Shown here in pieces: positions 62,021-64,000 of a stretch of 64,000 nucleotides of DNA. Location of the stretch: NCBI GenBank assembly GCA_963682055.1, contig OY821740.1, positions 13,540,814-13,604,813 of the forward strand. Reading direction: 5' to 3'. The stretch's first letter is position 1; each line of letters begins with the position of its first letter. The translations under genes and the position numbers were made by a program. Source of the DNA: Primula veris (Eukaryota > Streptophyta > Magnoliopsida > Ericales > Primulaceae). The notes beneath the pieces are model-generated. The model ran no database searches, had not been told where the DNA came from, and saw only the letters and a list, made by a program, of their open reading frames with translations.

Positions 62021-62350
62021 AAGCAAATAGAATATATATGTTAATTTCAGCATTTAACTACAGGAAAAAGATATGCTTGTAGGTTAAACAGACCTAGTAA
62101 TATACTATATGGTCCGATATTTATTTTTGCACATATAGTCAACGTCCAATTAAATATAATTCATCTATGTGTTTACACGAAATGTCTCCAAATAACGATG
62201 CTTTATATTACAGGATCTCGTTATGTTGATATCCTCGTAGCAGAGGAAAACGACCCGCAATGGCTAATTGAACAAAGGAATAAAGAAGTTGAAATAATCG
62301 AAGGGTGGATAGCAAATTATTACGATGATCTTCTTTTGTTCAAACAGTGA

Positions 62351-64000
62351 TCATTTATGTTTATTTTCTTCTGCTCAAACAGTGATCATTTAACTATTAT
62401 TATGGAGATTAATTTTAATCAGTTGCCTCTTATCAATGTAACTTTCTTTAGTTTGAAGATGTCTTCTGTCCTAAATTTGGTTTACAAGACTTAAAACAAT
62501 ATTGCAATATAGTTACAATGGCAGGGGTGCAAATTAATTGTGATGTTTTCATTAGGTTTGATGTGACTCACCTGCCTGATAGAAACGTTCTTTTTGCCAG
62601 TAAAACATTGGGTTGCCGGTCATAGTTCCCTTGGGTTTTTTTTACAGGCAAAATAGAAAAAAAAAAACATATAAAAACAACATTTTTTTAGACTACTATA
62701 CAAATGTATAGTTTTTTTTTTTATTAAACACTCATTATTATTAATAACAACGAACGGAATTATATAGTTTCAGTGCACTTGGAACAAGTTCCGCGGTCTA
62801 AACAAATTGAAATAATATAAAAGAATAAATTGTGTCAACATACCCACAAACTCCTAAAAGCACACACAACTTATCCAACTCTAAATAGACGATAAAACTA
62901 ACCCAAAAAGACGTAAAATACAACATAAAAAATCTCAGCTATCACGAAAACGTAATACTGAAATATTGTCGAGTACACCAAACAAAATACGAATAGTAAT
63001 AGAATGATCGCAAATGAAGGCACCGTACAACACCATCCGCACAAAGTGACCAAAAGAAAATTTACCAACAGCTCAACAAAGCGCCATCGGAGTGCAAACC
63101 CGGTCTAATAAGGCTAGTCATGACAAAAAAACTTAAAGGCGCCGACCTCACACTAAAATAGTCAAATTTAGCCAATCAATCACAGTTCCCAAATTACCCA
63201 TCATAGCCAAAACTCTACCGAGTTGTGAACGATAACACTACAACGACAATCTCCTCGTAATCAAAAATCGAGACATAGTCACGTCACATAAAACATCAAT
63301 AAAGCTACAAAATTACATCTGACAGATCTGATACACATATTAAACGGTCCTGTTTGGTATAAGTAAGAAAACAAACTCATGTCAAGACACAAGTGAAAAA
63401 GGCGGCAATATACCAGACATTAAATAGAGACAAAAGAGCCTTGAGAGTATTTCATTCAATCCGGTATTTGAGTTGCGACCGAGGTGACAACACACTTTTA
63501 TTACTCGATCTAGTCAAATCTACTTGTCAAGAAGCTCAAAAATTGCCCATGCCCACACTATTAACCACGACGGATTAACCCGTCTCAACTCTAGTAAAGA
63601 CCCCGAATGCAAAAGTGCTACCACTAAATAGGCAAACATTTGAGACTCAATCAAATTCAAAAGGGAAAATAGTTAGAGGATATAAAGGAGGAGGCCGGAT
63701 CTCACCTAAAAAGGCTAAAAAACGGCGGCATATATGGTGGGGGTGAGAGGAGAGGACGGATGAGAAGAAAATAGTGAATTGGAAAAAAAAGTGAAGTAAC
63801 AAATTAGGGAAGAAGAGAGGAGATCGGAAAAGGGTTGAGGTGGGAGATGAGAGAAGAAAAGAGTTGGGGTGAGAAGGAGAAAGATCTGCAGAAAGAAAGG
63901 AGGTGGGACGGAGGTGAAAAGGTCTGGGAACAGGGGGCGGCGCCGCCTTACCCGCCCCAAGCTGGCGGGTGTGATTGAGGGGTTTTTGGGTTTAAGAGTT
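62351..64000. other. Right end of window, no gene supported
   Basis: From about 62760 on the sequence is less AT-rich, and no frame shows a recognisable product. A purine-rich tract (about 63690-63940, GGAGGAGG and GAGAAGAAAA runs) resembles the complement of the pyrimidine tract near 29400. It could be the 5' region of a retroelement or of a gene to the right. Confidence 0.45.

Larger units (their letters stand above)
59962..62350 (+). pseudogene. S28 lysosomal Pro-X carboxypeptidase, truncated pseudogene
   Basis: Only the last part of a prolylcarboxypeptidase gene is present; the N-terminal two thirds with the nucleophile Ser is missing. Remaining exons are 59962-60103, 60486-60644, 60758-60834, 60943-60992 and 62214-62350. 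The first contains GAPKGTDILDRIFA, a stop, then NQSCYFEDSGGETSD and a second stop before WTWQ, with an apparent frameshift near 59974. The others are open: [48 protein letters not shown] and NDPQWLIEQRNKEVEIIEGW. The catalytic Asp position (GLKD) is kept. Where the family has AHHLDLR with the active-site His, this copy has SRYVDIL, so the His is gone. The last intron holds a GC-rich insertion. It cannot code for an active peptidase. Confidence 0.82.

Noticed and set aside
63715..63960. 81-codon Pro/Ser/Phe-rich frame on the minus strand
   Set aside because: It lies in a purine-rich simple tract (complement) and has no family features.
1..64000. tRNA, rRNA or other structured RNA genes
   Set aside because: I saw no cloverleaf with the B-box GGTTCGAATCC pattern and no rRNA-like sequence by reading; a covariance-model search would be decisive.

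Overview
The window is nuclear DNA of a flowering plant, most likely a eudicot. Genes are split by GT-AG introns, the spaces between genes are AT-rich, and plant transposon families are present (Stowaway, PIF/Harbinger, hAT, CACTA, LINE, Copia). Every recognisable protein belongs to a plant family. The species cannot be named from the sequence alone. Layout, left to right: (1) 2-1227 (+), the last three exons of a proline-iminopeptidase-like alpha/beta hydrolase. (2) 2213-2845 (+), a two-exon group IIc WRKY factor. (3) 3341-10287 (-), convergent with the WRKY gene, a PIAL-type SP-RING SUMO ligase for which a 16-exon, in-phase model of 527 codons can be built. A hAT MITE sits in its last intron and a Stowaway MITE in its first. 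(4) 10288-14577, transposon-derived sequence including a 767-bp Harbinger-type element and two long hairpins. (5) 14578-18045 (+), an NPF (PTR) transporter of the NPF5 type, four exons, 607 aa. (6) 19552-20283 (+), a MAKR6-like gene broken by two frameshifts, each at a simple repeat. (7) 23440-25075, the decayed 3' end of a LINE. (8) 28506-29021, a second hAT-like element. (9) 31178-38161 (-), a Copia LTR retrotransposon with two identical 222-bp LTRs and a 5-bp target duplication, but ruined polyprotein frames. (10) 40596-45748 (+), a cytochrome-b5-fused delta-8 sphingolipid desaturase whose single large intron starts with a minisatellite. (11) 46984-49361 and 51409-53542 (+), two tandem GT77 xylosyltransferase genes (RGXT/MGP4 type), followed by a remnant of a third copy. 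(12) 54726-59744, foldback elements and a CACTA-like element. (13) 59962-62350 (+), a truncated and inactivated S28 Pro-X carboxypeptidase pseudogene. (14) The last 1.6 kb holds no gene I can support. The genes do not form a pathway: this is an ordinary plant neighbourhood of housekeeping, regulatory and membrane or cell-wall genes separated by transposons. From memory of Arabidopsis, the WRKY24-PIAL2 adjacency and the proximity of At3g61540 (hydrolase) and At3g61580 (SLD1) echo this gene order, so part of it may be ancestral. The most unusual signal is inside the Copia element. It has pristine LTRs around a dead polyprotein. Its interior is crowded with short palindromes, and at least a dozen of these share nearly the same 8-nt loop (ACGACAGG or ACGACTGG on the + strand) while their stems differ in sequence yet still pair.
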